A DNA stretch of 14,034 bases from Stramenopiles sp. TOSAG23-2. Taxonomy: Eukaryota > Sar. The stretch is from the NCBI GenBank assembly GCA_900128395.1, contig LT649773.1, forward strand, positions 1 through 14,034, given 5' to 3'. The notes under the pieces were generated by a model. That model was not told the origin of the DNA. It saw only the letters and a program-made list of their open reading frames with translations, and made no database searches. Shown here in pieces: positions 7,244 to 14,034 of the stretch; the stretch's first letter is position 1, and each line of letters opens with the position of its first letter. The position numbers and the translations under genes were made by a program.

Positions 7244-7482
7244 CTGCGGATTTATTATTTTATTATATATTAGCTCCGTACACAAAGTAACACAAGAGAG
7301 GGAGGGAGGGACTTCGTTTTAGATGAGGAGAATAAATAAAAATATACGGCAGTATTGACTCTTTAATAGTATAATGTGTTTTCAATTTGAAAAAATATGG
7401 TGTGCGGTGGCATTACCCTCTACAAAAAATTTGTACAAAATATAATAAAATATATAACAACCCCCTTCAATCTCACTCTCTC
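7244..7482. other. Convergent 3' spacer with possible AATAAA at 7331-7336
   Basis: This short spacer lies between the 3' ends of the methyltransferase and the esterase. It has GAGGGAGGGAGGG-like purine runs at about 7296-7310 and an AATAAATAAA string at 7331-7340 that could serve polyadenylation of the methyltransferase mRNA. A CT repeat lies near 7470-7485. Confidence 0.4.
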
Positions 7483-8610
7483 TCACAAACTAGATGTTTT
7501 TTTATAACTTGGAATGTATTTCTTATTACGTGCTCCAACTTTACCAGCATTTTTATCAAATATCCAACGTAATGATTCCGCAAACAGGGATCCACCATGT
7601 CTTAAATTATGCCCACCAAAACCATATTCAAATCTAACATTATAACCAGAATATTCCAACGCATTATGCATCAATATATTTGCTAATGACCAATCTCCAA
7701 CAGGTAATATAGCATCACGTTCGCCACTTTGCAAAAACACTTTAATTGGTTTTCGTTCTGTACGTCTAATCCAATATGGAAATTCATGTCCACCACGTAT
7801 ATCTACAAATGAACCACAATGACTAATTACATTACCAAAAATGTTTGGACGATGCCATGCCGCATTGAATGCACATATACCTCCACTACTAATACCTATA
7901 ATCACTACATTAGTCGGATCTTTCGTTAACGATCGTTTAATTACATTTTTTTCTACAAATGGCATAATGTCTTTTTCTAGAAACATTGCATATAAAGGTG
8001 TAGGAGAATCATAATCTGCTGATCTTGTTGTTTCAGCTGTAGTTTTTGCTTCACCTGGATCAACAAAAATACCAATACAAACTGGAATTTTCTTTTGGTG
8101 GATTAAATTATCCATGACTATATTTGCACGCACTTGACCCAATCCATCCTTACCACTTTTTGCTAAATAAGAACTGCCATCTTGAAAAATTGCAACAGCA
8201 GGTGATTCTTTTGATTCTTTTAATTGTTTTGGTATGTACACAGTCCAACCAAAACTAGTATCTGGAAATACGTTTGATTTATCCCAATTTTTAAATTGTA
8301 CAAGATCACCAACAGGTACATTTGGTTTTACATATGCTTCTTCACAAGGATTATATTGTACATCTGCTGGTGTCATGAGTGTATACATAATTTCGCCATA
8401 ACTATTTCCATTTACGGTTGGCAATTGTTTTACTAACTCAGTGTAATTTTCTTCTTTTATTGACCAATCATCATTGTACATATAATTATTCCATTTCTTA
8501 ACATTTGTTTTTCTGTCCTCCCAATGTACCTTTGATTCTTCTTTTTTCACATGAAAGGAAATATCTTCAAAATTTACTTTTTCCTCCGTTGTTGCATCAG
8601 GCGATGACAT
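7483..8610 (-). CDS. Enterochelin-esterase-like alpha/beta hydrolase (Esterase D family)
   Basis: The protein has 375 residues. An N-terminal about 115-residue region precedes the hydrolase domain, as in Fes/IroD enzymes, where an N-terminal domain precedes the catalytic one. The core begins at GWTVYIPKQL, continues through VAIFQDGSSYL, and has the nucleophile elbow GISSGG (S241 in the G-x-S-x-G pattern). SGERDAI provides the acid (D299) and FGGHN the histidine (H334), so the Ser-Asp-His triad is complete and in order. Members hydrolyse esters such as enterobactin, formylglutathione or acyl/sugar esters; the substrate here is unknown. No signal peptide is seen and the N-terminus is acidic and hydrophilic, suggesting a cytosolic enzyme. 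The C-terminus ends SSL, at best a weak peroxisomal signal. The stop is TGA. The gene shares its upstream region with the divergent coiled-coil gene. Confidence 0.85.
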   Translation of the reverse strand: MSSPDATTEEKVNFEDISFHVKKEESKVHWEDRKTNVKKWNNYMYNDDWSIKEENYTELVKQLPTVNGNSYGEIMYTLMTPADVQYNPCEEAYVKPNVPVGDLVQFKNWDKSNVFPDTSFGWTVYIPKQLKESKESPAVAIFQDGSSYLAKSGKDGLGQVRANIVMDNLIHQKKIPVCIGIFVDPGEAKTTAETTRSADYDSPTPLYAMFLEKDIMPFVEKNVIKRSLTKDPTNVVIIGISSGGICAFNAAWHRPNIFGNVISHCGSFVDIRGGHEFPYWIRRTERKPIKVFLQSGERDAILPVGDWSLANILMHNALEYSGYNVRFEYGFGGHNLRHGGSLFAESLRWIFDKNAGKVGARNKKYIPSYKKTSSL

Positions 8611-9379
8611 GATAATAATATTTTACTATATTTTACTGTATATTTTATGGATTTGTTTAAAAAAAGAAAAATACAAACAATACCTCTTGTATACACGATA
8701 TTATTATACATCATCACATGCTGTTGTAGTTCTTGTTCGTATATTTATTTTCTTATATTATTTATATGTGTGTGATTTTAATTTTTTTAAAATCTTCTTT
8801 TGCCTCCTTCCTTTTTCAGTGATTAATATAATTTCAATTGTAAATTTCCGATATTGTCAATGTATTAAAACAATGTAAAAATACGGTGCTATGATCCTTG
8901 AAAGAAGTTTTTATACTATGAGTATAATGTACTAAATAAGATCCTATCAAACAAACAAACACAACCGAATGACCGAATCTAGAAAAAAGGAAAATTCTTT
9001 CACATGTCAATTTATAACTAGGTAGTATTATATAAAATATGTGATTACAATTGGATTTTTATTGTAGAATTATTTCTACCACTACATTACGCCGTGGTAT
9101 AACTCTTGCCGACTTATTGGACAACAGTTACGTTGAGAGAAAAAACATAGAATTTGTAAAAAAAAATATATATATGTATGTGTGTGAGAGTGAGGCAAAA
9201 TGCAAAACATATATAAACTCAGAGGTAGATAGGTTGTATTAACATATCACACACACACACTCTCTCTCGCATAAAAGTTAGAGTGAATAGTTACACGTTA
9301 ATATATACATATATAAAAAAATATATAACAGTTGTACAAAAAAATTATATAATAAAATTGTAAAAAAAATAAATAAATA
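8611..9379. other. Divergent promoter region of esterase and coiled-coil genes
   Basis: About 770 bases separate two divergent starts. The region has T- and A-runs and a CA run followed by CT repeats at about 9247-9268. I see no credible gene: the longest open frames (8609-8878 and 9051-9242, plus) lack protein-like composition, and 9051 begins with TTG. The last about 130 bases are A-rich and look like the 5' UTR of the coiled-coil gene. Confidence 0.5.
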
Positions 9380-10135
9380 ATGAGTAGCATTAGTAATAGT
9401 AATAGGAGTAAAAATACATCTACAAGAAAACGTCGTGGAAAGAAAACAAAAACAAAGCGGGTTTCAAAAGAACTGTTAATGAAGCAAGACTCGGAGAGGA
9501 AAATGTTGCAATTGCAACAGCAATTGATGTTTTTGAGATGGAGAAAATGCCAAACAGGTGCAAAAATGAGAAAAATATTAGCTGATTCGAAACGTTTTAA
9601 GAATATGGACGTCTCACAAATTGCTGAACAAACAAGTCAGTTAGAAGACCGTAGTAGTTGGATGCAAGAAGTGGTTGAAAGTGAAATGGCACGTCCATTG
9701 GAAGTGGATGATGGCTATATTCAAGGCTATATCCAAGAATCGAAGATGAGTTCAAAACGATTGGAACAAGATACAGATTGCCATTTAAGAAATGTACAAA
9801 AATTAAAACATACCGTATTAAGTGCAGAACAATTACGTATGAGAAACCGTCGATATAAAGATAAATTAGCAAATATGCGTGGTGTACAACGTGTTCGTAC
9901 ACCAGCTAATGTTGTGAATATGCAAGAAATGCAAACCAACATGAAATTAGAAAAATTAGATGCTTTAGAGCAACATTTAATGACTGTGAAACGTGATATG
10001 CAACGTGTAGAAAAAGCAAAGTCAGGTGTATTATATGGTCAACCAAGTATAGCAGCTAGCTCAGATTTGTTTCTATTACGTGTACCGCCTGTTATTTCTG
10101 GCAATGAAAGTTTAGATAAAGATATTGGTTTTTAA
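9380..10135 (+). CDS. Basic coiled-coil protein of unknown function
   Basis: The protein has 251 residues. The first about 30 residues are Ser/Asn- then Arg/Lys-rich (RKRRGKKTKTKRVSK), consistent with a nuclear or nucleolar signal or with RNA or microtubule binding. Residues about 28-72 (ELLMKQDSERKMLQLQQQL onward) and about 120-215 (SKMSSKRLEQDTDCHLRNV through MKLEKLDALEQHLMTVKRDM) are heptad-rich and predict coiled coil. The tail (about 216-251) is uncharged and ends SLDKDIGF. I do not recognise the family and see no catalytic motif. The ATG at 9380 is in an A-rich context, and codon use resembles that of the other genes. Cytoskeletal, centrosomal or ribosome-biogenesis roles are all possible. 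Confidence 0.7.
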   Translation: MSSISNSNRSKNTSTRKRRGKKTKTKRVSKELLMKQDSERKMLQLQQQLMFLRWRKCQTGAKMRKILADSKRFKNMDVSQIAEQTSQLEDRSSWMQEVVESEMARPLEVDDGYIQGYIQESKMSSKRLEQDTDCHLRNVQKLKHTVLSAEQLRMRNRRYKDKLANMRGVQRVRTPANVVNMQEMQTNMKLEKLDALEQHLMTVKRDMQRVEKAKSGVLYGQPSIAASSDLFLLRVPPVISGNESLDKDIGF

Positions 10136-10602
10136 ATTTTTTTTTAAAATAAAAGGAAAGAGAGTAAAAAATGCACATTTTATACGCACACATCCTCTTC
10201 AATGTGTTGTACACACAATTTAAAAAATGTGTTTTATAATATTTTACAAATACTACTCGTATTTTTATTATTTTGAATAAAAAAAACTACCGTATATAAT
10301 GAAATTTTTTTTATACACACATGCAAAGAACACACCGCACCACATAAAACATGAAATTTTTTCAAAATCTTTTCTTTCTCACAAGATTAAAAAGACTTTT
10401 TTTTTTTATTTTTTTTTCATCAGTTTTTTATTTTTTATATTTTTTATCACCTTCCTAATGTCATACATGTATGATCACCCAGAGGCTTATTTTTACAATA
10501 AATATTATATATATATTGTTTTATATTTTCAAATACAAATACCCACTCAAATACACGCGTATAGTAAAACTTCCTAACGCTAAACGTATTCAAAAATATT
10601 TT
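10136..10602. other. Convergent spacer with long poly-T/poly-A tracts
   Basis: This lies between the 3' ends of the coiled-coil and SHMT genes. It holds poly-T runs at about 10136-10145 and 10398-10445, a few ACACAC strings, and TATATATA. The open frame at 10299-10577 (plus) is Phe-rich read-through of T runs and is not called. Confidence 0.5.
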
Positions 10603-12135
10603 TTACATAGCATAACAATCAATATCTTGTGGTAAATCTTCATTTGATAAACCAACAACTGGAAATTGTTCTGCAAATGAAGCAACATCGTCACGTAAAT
10701 TTAATATATCTTCATTACTATGATCATTTGGCAATGCTGCTTTGAAATCTTTCAATTTTTTTGATGTCAATGAACCTTTCACATCTTTTGCAATGGTAAC
10801 TCCTCTGTGGAAAAATTCTGCAACTTGTGCAAAATCATCTTCAACGAATCCACGAGATGTTAAAGCTGGGACACCCATACGAATTCCACTTGGTACCAAT
10901 GCACTTTTATCCCCTGGTACTGTATTTTTATTAGTTGCAAGCAATGCAAGCTCTAATACACGTTCAACCCTGGAACCATCAATTTGATTACCTCTTAAAT
11001 CAACTAATACTAAATGGTTATCTGTTCCACCAGATACTAAATCATATCCTCTTGATTGCAATTCCGTTGCGAAACGTTGGCAATTTTTTACGACTTGATC
11101 TTGGTAATTAACAAATTCTGGTGTAACAACTTCTTTCAATGCAGTAGCAAGTGCGGAGATGGTATGGTTGTGAGGGCCACCTTGTAAACGTGGGAAAACG
11201 GAGAAATTAATTGCTTCCTCCATGAAATCTAAATCAACCGTTTTTTTCCCAACTTTTCGACTACCTTTTCTATAAAAAATCATTGCCCCTCGTGGGCCTC
11301 TTAATGATTTATGCGTAGTAGTAGTAACAACATCACTATGCTCAAATGGATTTGTGACATGGCCAGTTGCAACAAGACCACTGATATGGGCCATATCGGA
11401 CATAAGCCATGCACCATTTTCATCACAAATTTCTCTCATTTTACCATAATCATAATTTCTGGAATATGCAGATGCTCCAGCAATGATTAATTTTGGTCGA
11501 AATTTCTCGGCATCTTCACGTAATCTATCATAATCAATGATACCAGTGCTTTCATTTAAACGATATGGCATCGATTCGAAATAAATAGAAGTGGCACTGA
11601 TCTTTTTATCTTTTGTAAAGAAACCATGTGTTAAATGCCCACCATGTGGTAAATCCAAACCCATAATACGGTCATGAGGATTCAATAATGCGGTGTATAC
11701 TTGAAAATTTGCTGGTGAACCAGATAACGATTGAACATTTACTCCCCATTCATTTGGATCCAAATTGAATGCTTCCAAGGCACGATCTTGGCACATAATT
11801 TCTGCTTTATCGATATTTTCATTGCCACCATAATATCTTGCATTTGGATATCCTTCGGAATATTTATTCGACATAACAGAGCCTAAAGCGTCTAGAACTG
11901 CTTTTGATGTAAAATTTTCCGATGCAATTAATACTAATGATTGTACTTGACGTACTTTTTCATCTTCAATAATTTGATATAATTCTGGATCACTTTCCAT
12001 CAATGGGCGATTTAAACGTGATACTTCATGTAACATATTAGCAGATGCTGGAGGTGGCACCGTACCAAACATACGCATCTTTACTTTTGATGCGATACGA
12101 CGTGTTGCCGTTTTATTGATAATGGTTCTCAACAT
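10603..12135 (-). CDS. SHMT: Serine hydroxymethyltransferase, probably mitochondrial
   Basis: This PLP enzyme interconverts serine and glycine while transferring a one-carbon unit to tetrahydrofolate. The 510-residue protein covers the full family length. It starts [20 protein letters not shown], a basic, acid-free amphipathic leader typical of mitochondrial targeting. The mature domain begins near [16 protein letters not shown]. Landmarks include [48 protein letters not shown], the PLP-ring aspartate in [10 protein letters not shown] (D247), the Schiff-base lysine in [15 protein letters not shown] (K276), and QGGPHNHT. All expected active-site residues that I could check are present. The frame is open 35 more codons upstream, to an ATG at 12240, but that extension reads like untranslated sequence and would bury the presequence, so the start at 12135 is preferred. 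Later methionines (about 20-22) could give a cytosolic form by leaky scanning; this is speculative. Its neighbours do not belong to folate metabolism. Confidence 0.95.
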   Translation of the reverse strand: MLRTIINKTATRRIASKVKMRMFGTVPPPASANMLHEVSRLNRPLMESDPELYQIIEDEKVRQVQSLVLIASENFTSKAVLDALGSVMSNKYSEGYPNARYYGGNENIDKAEIMCQDRALEAFNLDPNEWGVNVQSLSGSPANFQVYTALLNPHDRIMGLDLPHGGHLTHGFFTKDKKISATSIYFESMPYRLNESTGIIDYDRLREDAEKFRPKLIIAGASAYSRNYDYGKMREICDENGAWLMSDMAHISGLVATGHVTNPFEHSDVVTTTTHKSLRGPRGAMIFYRKGSRKVGKKTVDLDFMEEAINFSVFPRLQGGPHNHTISALATALKEVVTPEFVNYQDQVVKNCQRFATELQSRGYDLVSGGTDNHLVLVDLRGNQIDGSRVERVLELALLATNKNTVPGDKSALVPSGIRMGVPALTSRGFVEDDFAQVAEFFHRGVTIAKDVKGSLTSKKLKDFKAALPNDHSNEDILNLRDDVASFAEQFPVVGLSNEDLPQDIDCYAM

Positions 12136-12471
12136 AGTTAATATCTTGTGTGTGTTTTTTTTACAATTCTGTTCTGTTCTATCAGAGAATATGTGTGTAC
12201 ACCTTTCTACTCTATTTATATTACATTTAATCTCTCTCACCTCTTAGTTGGGATTCATTTATTCATTGTTTTTTAGTTTGTTTATAAAAAAGATCGCGAA
12301 TCCTTGGATTTGGTAATGCTATCTCCATGTTAAATCCATGCATATTGCCAAGAAAATTGTCTTCGGAATATTAATATCTTTATGTGTGATGCATATCGTT
12401 GCACAATCATGACGAGGTGGCAGCACTAGTATGGGAATAGCACTAGCATTGAGGAAACCCTAATCAGGACA
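12136..12471. other. SHMT upstream region
   Basis: The SHMT promoter and 5' UTR should lie here, on the minus strand. An in-frame upstream ATG occurs at 12240. From about 12290 to 12470 the composition is less AT-rich, as in the adjoining acidic ORF, and may be trailing sequence of that ORF or of an element. A small dyad, TGGATTT (12305-12311) with AAATCCA (12332-12338), is visible. No gene can be called. Confidence 0.4.
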
Positions 12472-12864
12472 CTATGTCATGCTGTGCAAAGGGTATCCAT
12501 TTGTACACATGTCAATTGGTATATCCCATGGAATTATGTACCCATGGATTTCAAGTAATTCATTGCATAAACTGTCCTCCGATTCATACAGAAAGAACTT
12601 TCTGTCCAAAATTGAAACACCATCCCACCCATCCAGTATTTTGGGTTGTGGAGATACAACACGCTTTGTTCTTAATATATACCTGTCAGGTATAATATAA
12701 GAATTTGGACCCTGTTCATCAGCAGAATTTTCAACAACACTCAGTTCTTCTTCTTCTCCAGCAACCATTTCTTCATCACTTTCGACCTCCATTGGATCTT
12801 CAACTGTGACTTCCTCCATACGTTTCAATAACTTTTTTGCTAAAGATTCCACATTGTTAAACAT
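12472..12864 (-). CDS. Short acidic orphan protein
   Basis: The protein has 130 residues from the first ATG at 12864. Residues 1-20 form a probable amphipathic helix (VESLAKKLLKRMEEV). Residues 18-50 are strongly acidic with many Glu/Asp. Residues about 55-130 look globular, with YIIPDRYILRTKRVV, ILDGWDGVSILDRKFFLYES and HGYIIPWDIPIDMCTNGYPL. I do not recognise a family. Codon use ends largely in A/T but with more G/C than the neighbours, and the C-terminus stops abruptly, so it may be a 5' exon of a longer gene, a truncated gene, or domesticated element DNA. The leader upstream is TAA-repeat-rich. No partner gene lies beside it. Confidence 0.5.
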   Translation of the reverse strand: MFNNVESLAKKLLKRMEEVTVEDPMEVESDEEMVAGEEEELSVVENSADEQGPNSYIIPDRYILRTKRVVSPQPKILDGWDGVSILDRKFFLYESEDSLCNELLEIHGYIIPWDIPIDMCTNGYPLHSMT

Positions 12865-13431
12865 TTTCAAATTTATTTTTTTTAAAAGATAATTAAAATT
12901 GCAATGTATAATAATAATAATAATAAAATTTATTTATATTATCTATCTTTTTTCTTATCAATAATAATAATAATAATACTACTATGTATCTGTTTATTCT
13001 ATACTTTTTAAATATTGTATTAATTATATATATATATATATATTGTTCCTTTTTGTTTCTTTTTGAATTTCATCTATTCAGAAGGTTCCGTGTGTAATAT
13101 TATTTTCTTCTAATAATTTTCTGGCAGCAAATAATTGGCATGTGATGATAATTATTATTATTGGATCTTCTTCAACAATTTAAATTATAGTAAAATATAA
13201 TAGTAGAGAGTTTTTTGCCGTATTTTTATTATTAATAGAACACATTATTTTTTTTTACATAGCTCATATAGTTGTGGTACAATTGCAAATGTAAGAAGAG
13301 GCTTAATCAATCTACCAAGGAGAATTAAATAATTATATTACGTATTAATATTTCACAAAAAAAAATAATATTAATGTGTCTACAAGTTTAGCGCTGAGTA
13401 TAATAATTAAATATCATTAAATATTGAGAGC
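12865..13431. other. AT-rich intergenic DNA with microsatellites
   Basis: No gene is visible. ATA/TAA triplet repeats occur at about 12908-12927 and 12960-12978, an alternating TA run at about 13026-13043, and poly-A/T runs near 13245 and 13358. The region around 13080-13190 is slightly less biased, but I could not find a sustained open frame in it. Confidence 0.5.
12908..13043. repeat. ATA/TAA and TA microsatellite cluster
   Basis: Two ATA/TAA triplet arrays (about six units each) and one TA dinucleotide array lie upstream of the acidic minus-strand ORF. Slippage-prone repeats of this kind recur through the spacers of the window. Confidence 0.75.
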
Positions 13432-13549
13432 TGATCAAAATCCTGACTAATCCTGACAGCGTTTAAAATAGGGTAAAATACTTGATCAAAATCCTGACAA
13501 ATCATGACAAACCTTAAAATTCGGCCATTTTCTGTCAGGATTTTGATCA
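13432..13549. repeat. Three copies of a 16-bp motif, one inverted
   Basis: TGATCAAAATCCTGAC occurs exactly at 13432-13447 and 13483-13498 and, inverted, at 13534-13549. Partial copies (TCCTGACA at 13451-13458; TCATGACAA at 13502-13510) lie between. The second and third copies form a perfect 16-bp inverted repeat with a 35-base spacer; the first and second are direct, 51 bases apart. The motif begins with the palindrome TGATCA. It may be a foldback or MITE-like element or clustered binding sites. Confidence 0.8.
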
Positions 13550-13718
13550 CTTTTTTCCCGATTTTCGGCCTCTAAACACATCAAAAATGAATTGGAAAGG
13601 TACAAATCCCTCTATTCATAAATACGGTATTTGATATATCTGATAGCTATATTTCATAGTTAGTATACAAATATTGTACCTATGTTCGTTTTGTCCATAT
13701 TTTCTCTCCCATTAACAC

Positions 13719-13755
13719 AGTACACTATGGAAACACATGACTTCCATACTGTACT
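13719..13755. repeat. 14-bp near-perfect inverted repeat
   Basis: AGTACACTATGGAA at 13719-13732 pairs with TTCCATACTGTACT at 13742-13755 at 13 of 14 positions across a 9-base spacer. It could form a stable hairpin or be a dimeric protein-binding site. The left arm resembles 28-42 at the window start. Confidence 0.75.
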
Positions 13756-13860
13756 ATCATAAAAATAAATATATAAAAAAATCCACTTAAGGCAGGTAAG
13801 GTTTTCCTTTTTTTATAGATAATTGATCAGGCCATAGGGACAGATGGTCACGGTTTAGGC

Positions 13861-13974
13861 GCTTTGCCCGCGTGATTAGCCGCACCAGCCGTATTTGGTT
13901 CGCACTGCTCGTAGCTAAAGCTACTCCCGACGTACGACCAAATAAGGCCTGGTGGGCTAACACCGGTCAAATGC
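13861..13974. repeat. About 114-nt imperfect hairpin, the most GC-rich segment of the 3' spacer
   Basis: Pairing blocks from outside in are: GC..TTTG..CC.G.GTG (13861-13874) with 13961-13974, allowing small bulges; TTAGCC (13876-13881) with GGCTAA (13955-13960); CACCAG (13883-13888) with CTGGTG (13949-13954); CC with GG; TATTTGGT (13892-13899) with ACCAAATA (13937-13944); an internal loop; then GTAGC (13911-13915) with GCTAC (13920-13924) closing a TAAA loop. The segment is far richer in G+C than its surroundings. It could be a structured RNA, a foldback element or a transposon end. It is not a recognisable tRNA or other standard RNA. Confidence 0.6.
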
Positions 13975-13987
13975 TATTGGCTATTGG
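13974..13987. repeat. CTATTGG x2
   Basis: Two tandem copies of the 7-mer CTATTGG lie directly after the GC-rich hairpin, at 13974-13980 and 13981-13987. Whether they belong to the same element is unknown. Confidence 0.6.
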
Positions 13988-14034
13988 CACAGAGCACATA
14001 ATTATGATAGGCATATATTGTAAAGTACACTACC

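Noticed and set aside
9051-9242. 63-codon plus-strand frame in the divergent spacer
   Set aside because: It starts at TTG, contains microsatellite-derived residues and lacks protein-like character.
10299-10577. 92-codon plus-strand frame after the coiled-coil gene
   Set aside because: It is dominated by Phe/Ile/Tyr from T runs in the 3' spacer.
12474-12700. Two overlapping plus-strand frames opposite the acidic ORF
   Set aside because: Two frames open on the same strand at once are unlikely to be real; the minus-strand frame has better composition and an ATG with an A-rich leader.
13432-13549. CRISPR-like spacing of a short repeat
   Set aside because: There are only three full copies, one inverted, with unequal layout and a eukaryotic context.
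13861-13974. tRNA gene
   Set aside because: A GGTTCG-like string suggests a B box, but no cloverleaf, acceptor stem or anticodon arm can be drawn; the segment folds as one long hairpin.

Overview
This is a stretch of AT-rich nuclear DNA from a eukaryote. It is densely packed with genes on both strands, and the conserved genes read straight through without introns. Spacers are short, extremely A+T-rich and full of poly-A/T, TA, CA/TG and ATT/TAA microsatellites. There are no Shine-Dalgarno sites or operons. Two proteins (the methyltransferase and serine hydroxymethyltransferase) have transit-peptide-like N-termini. A KCTD9-type BTB/pentapeptide protein, a NOXRED1-like reductase and the intron-poor layout fit a unicellular protist. 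I lean towards a stramenopile alga such as a diatom relative, but the sequence does not settle this. TAA and TGA both act as stops, so the code looks standard.

Layout: 444-2018 (+) BTB(T1)/pentapeptide-repeat protein; 2423-2929 (-) small membrane-anchored EutQ-like cupin; 3258-4247 (-) NOXRED1/P5CR-like reductase; about 4440-6100 an accessory-looking island with two unrecognised, nearly head-to-head reading frames (4543-5037 minus; 5049-5867 plus, the latter with a possible 2-oxoglutarate dioxygenase fold) and several short direct and inverted repeats; 6305-7243 (+) class I SAM methyltransferase with a probable organelle presequence; 7483-8610 (-) enterochelin-esterase-like alpha/beta hydrolase; 9380-10135 (+) basic coiled-coil protein of unknown function; 10603-12135 (-) serine hydroxymethyltransferase with a likely mitochondrial presequence; 12472-12864 (-) a short acidic orphan ORF; 12865-14034 no convincing gene, but three separate sets of inverted or direct repeats.

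The recognised genes do not form one pathway. SHMT is one-carbon/glycine metabolism, the NOXRED1-like protein is related to proline-biosynthesis reductases, and the others are general enzymes or scaffolds. Neighbours are arranged as ordinary eukaryotic single genes, with convergent pairs (BTB/cupin, methyltransferase/esterase, coiled-coil/SHMT) and a divergent pair (esterase/coiled-coil). I see no clear new multi-gene system. The best candidates for follow-up are the 4440-6100 island and the hairpin-forming repeats at 13432-13974.
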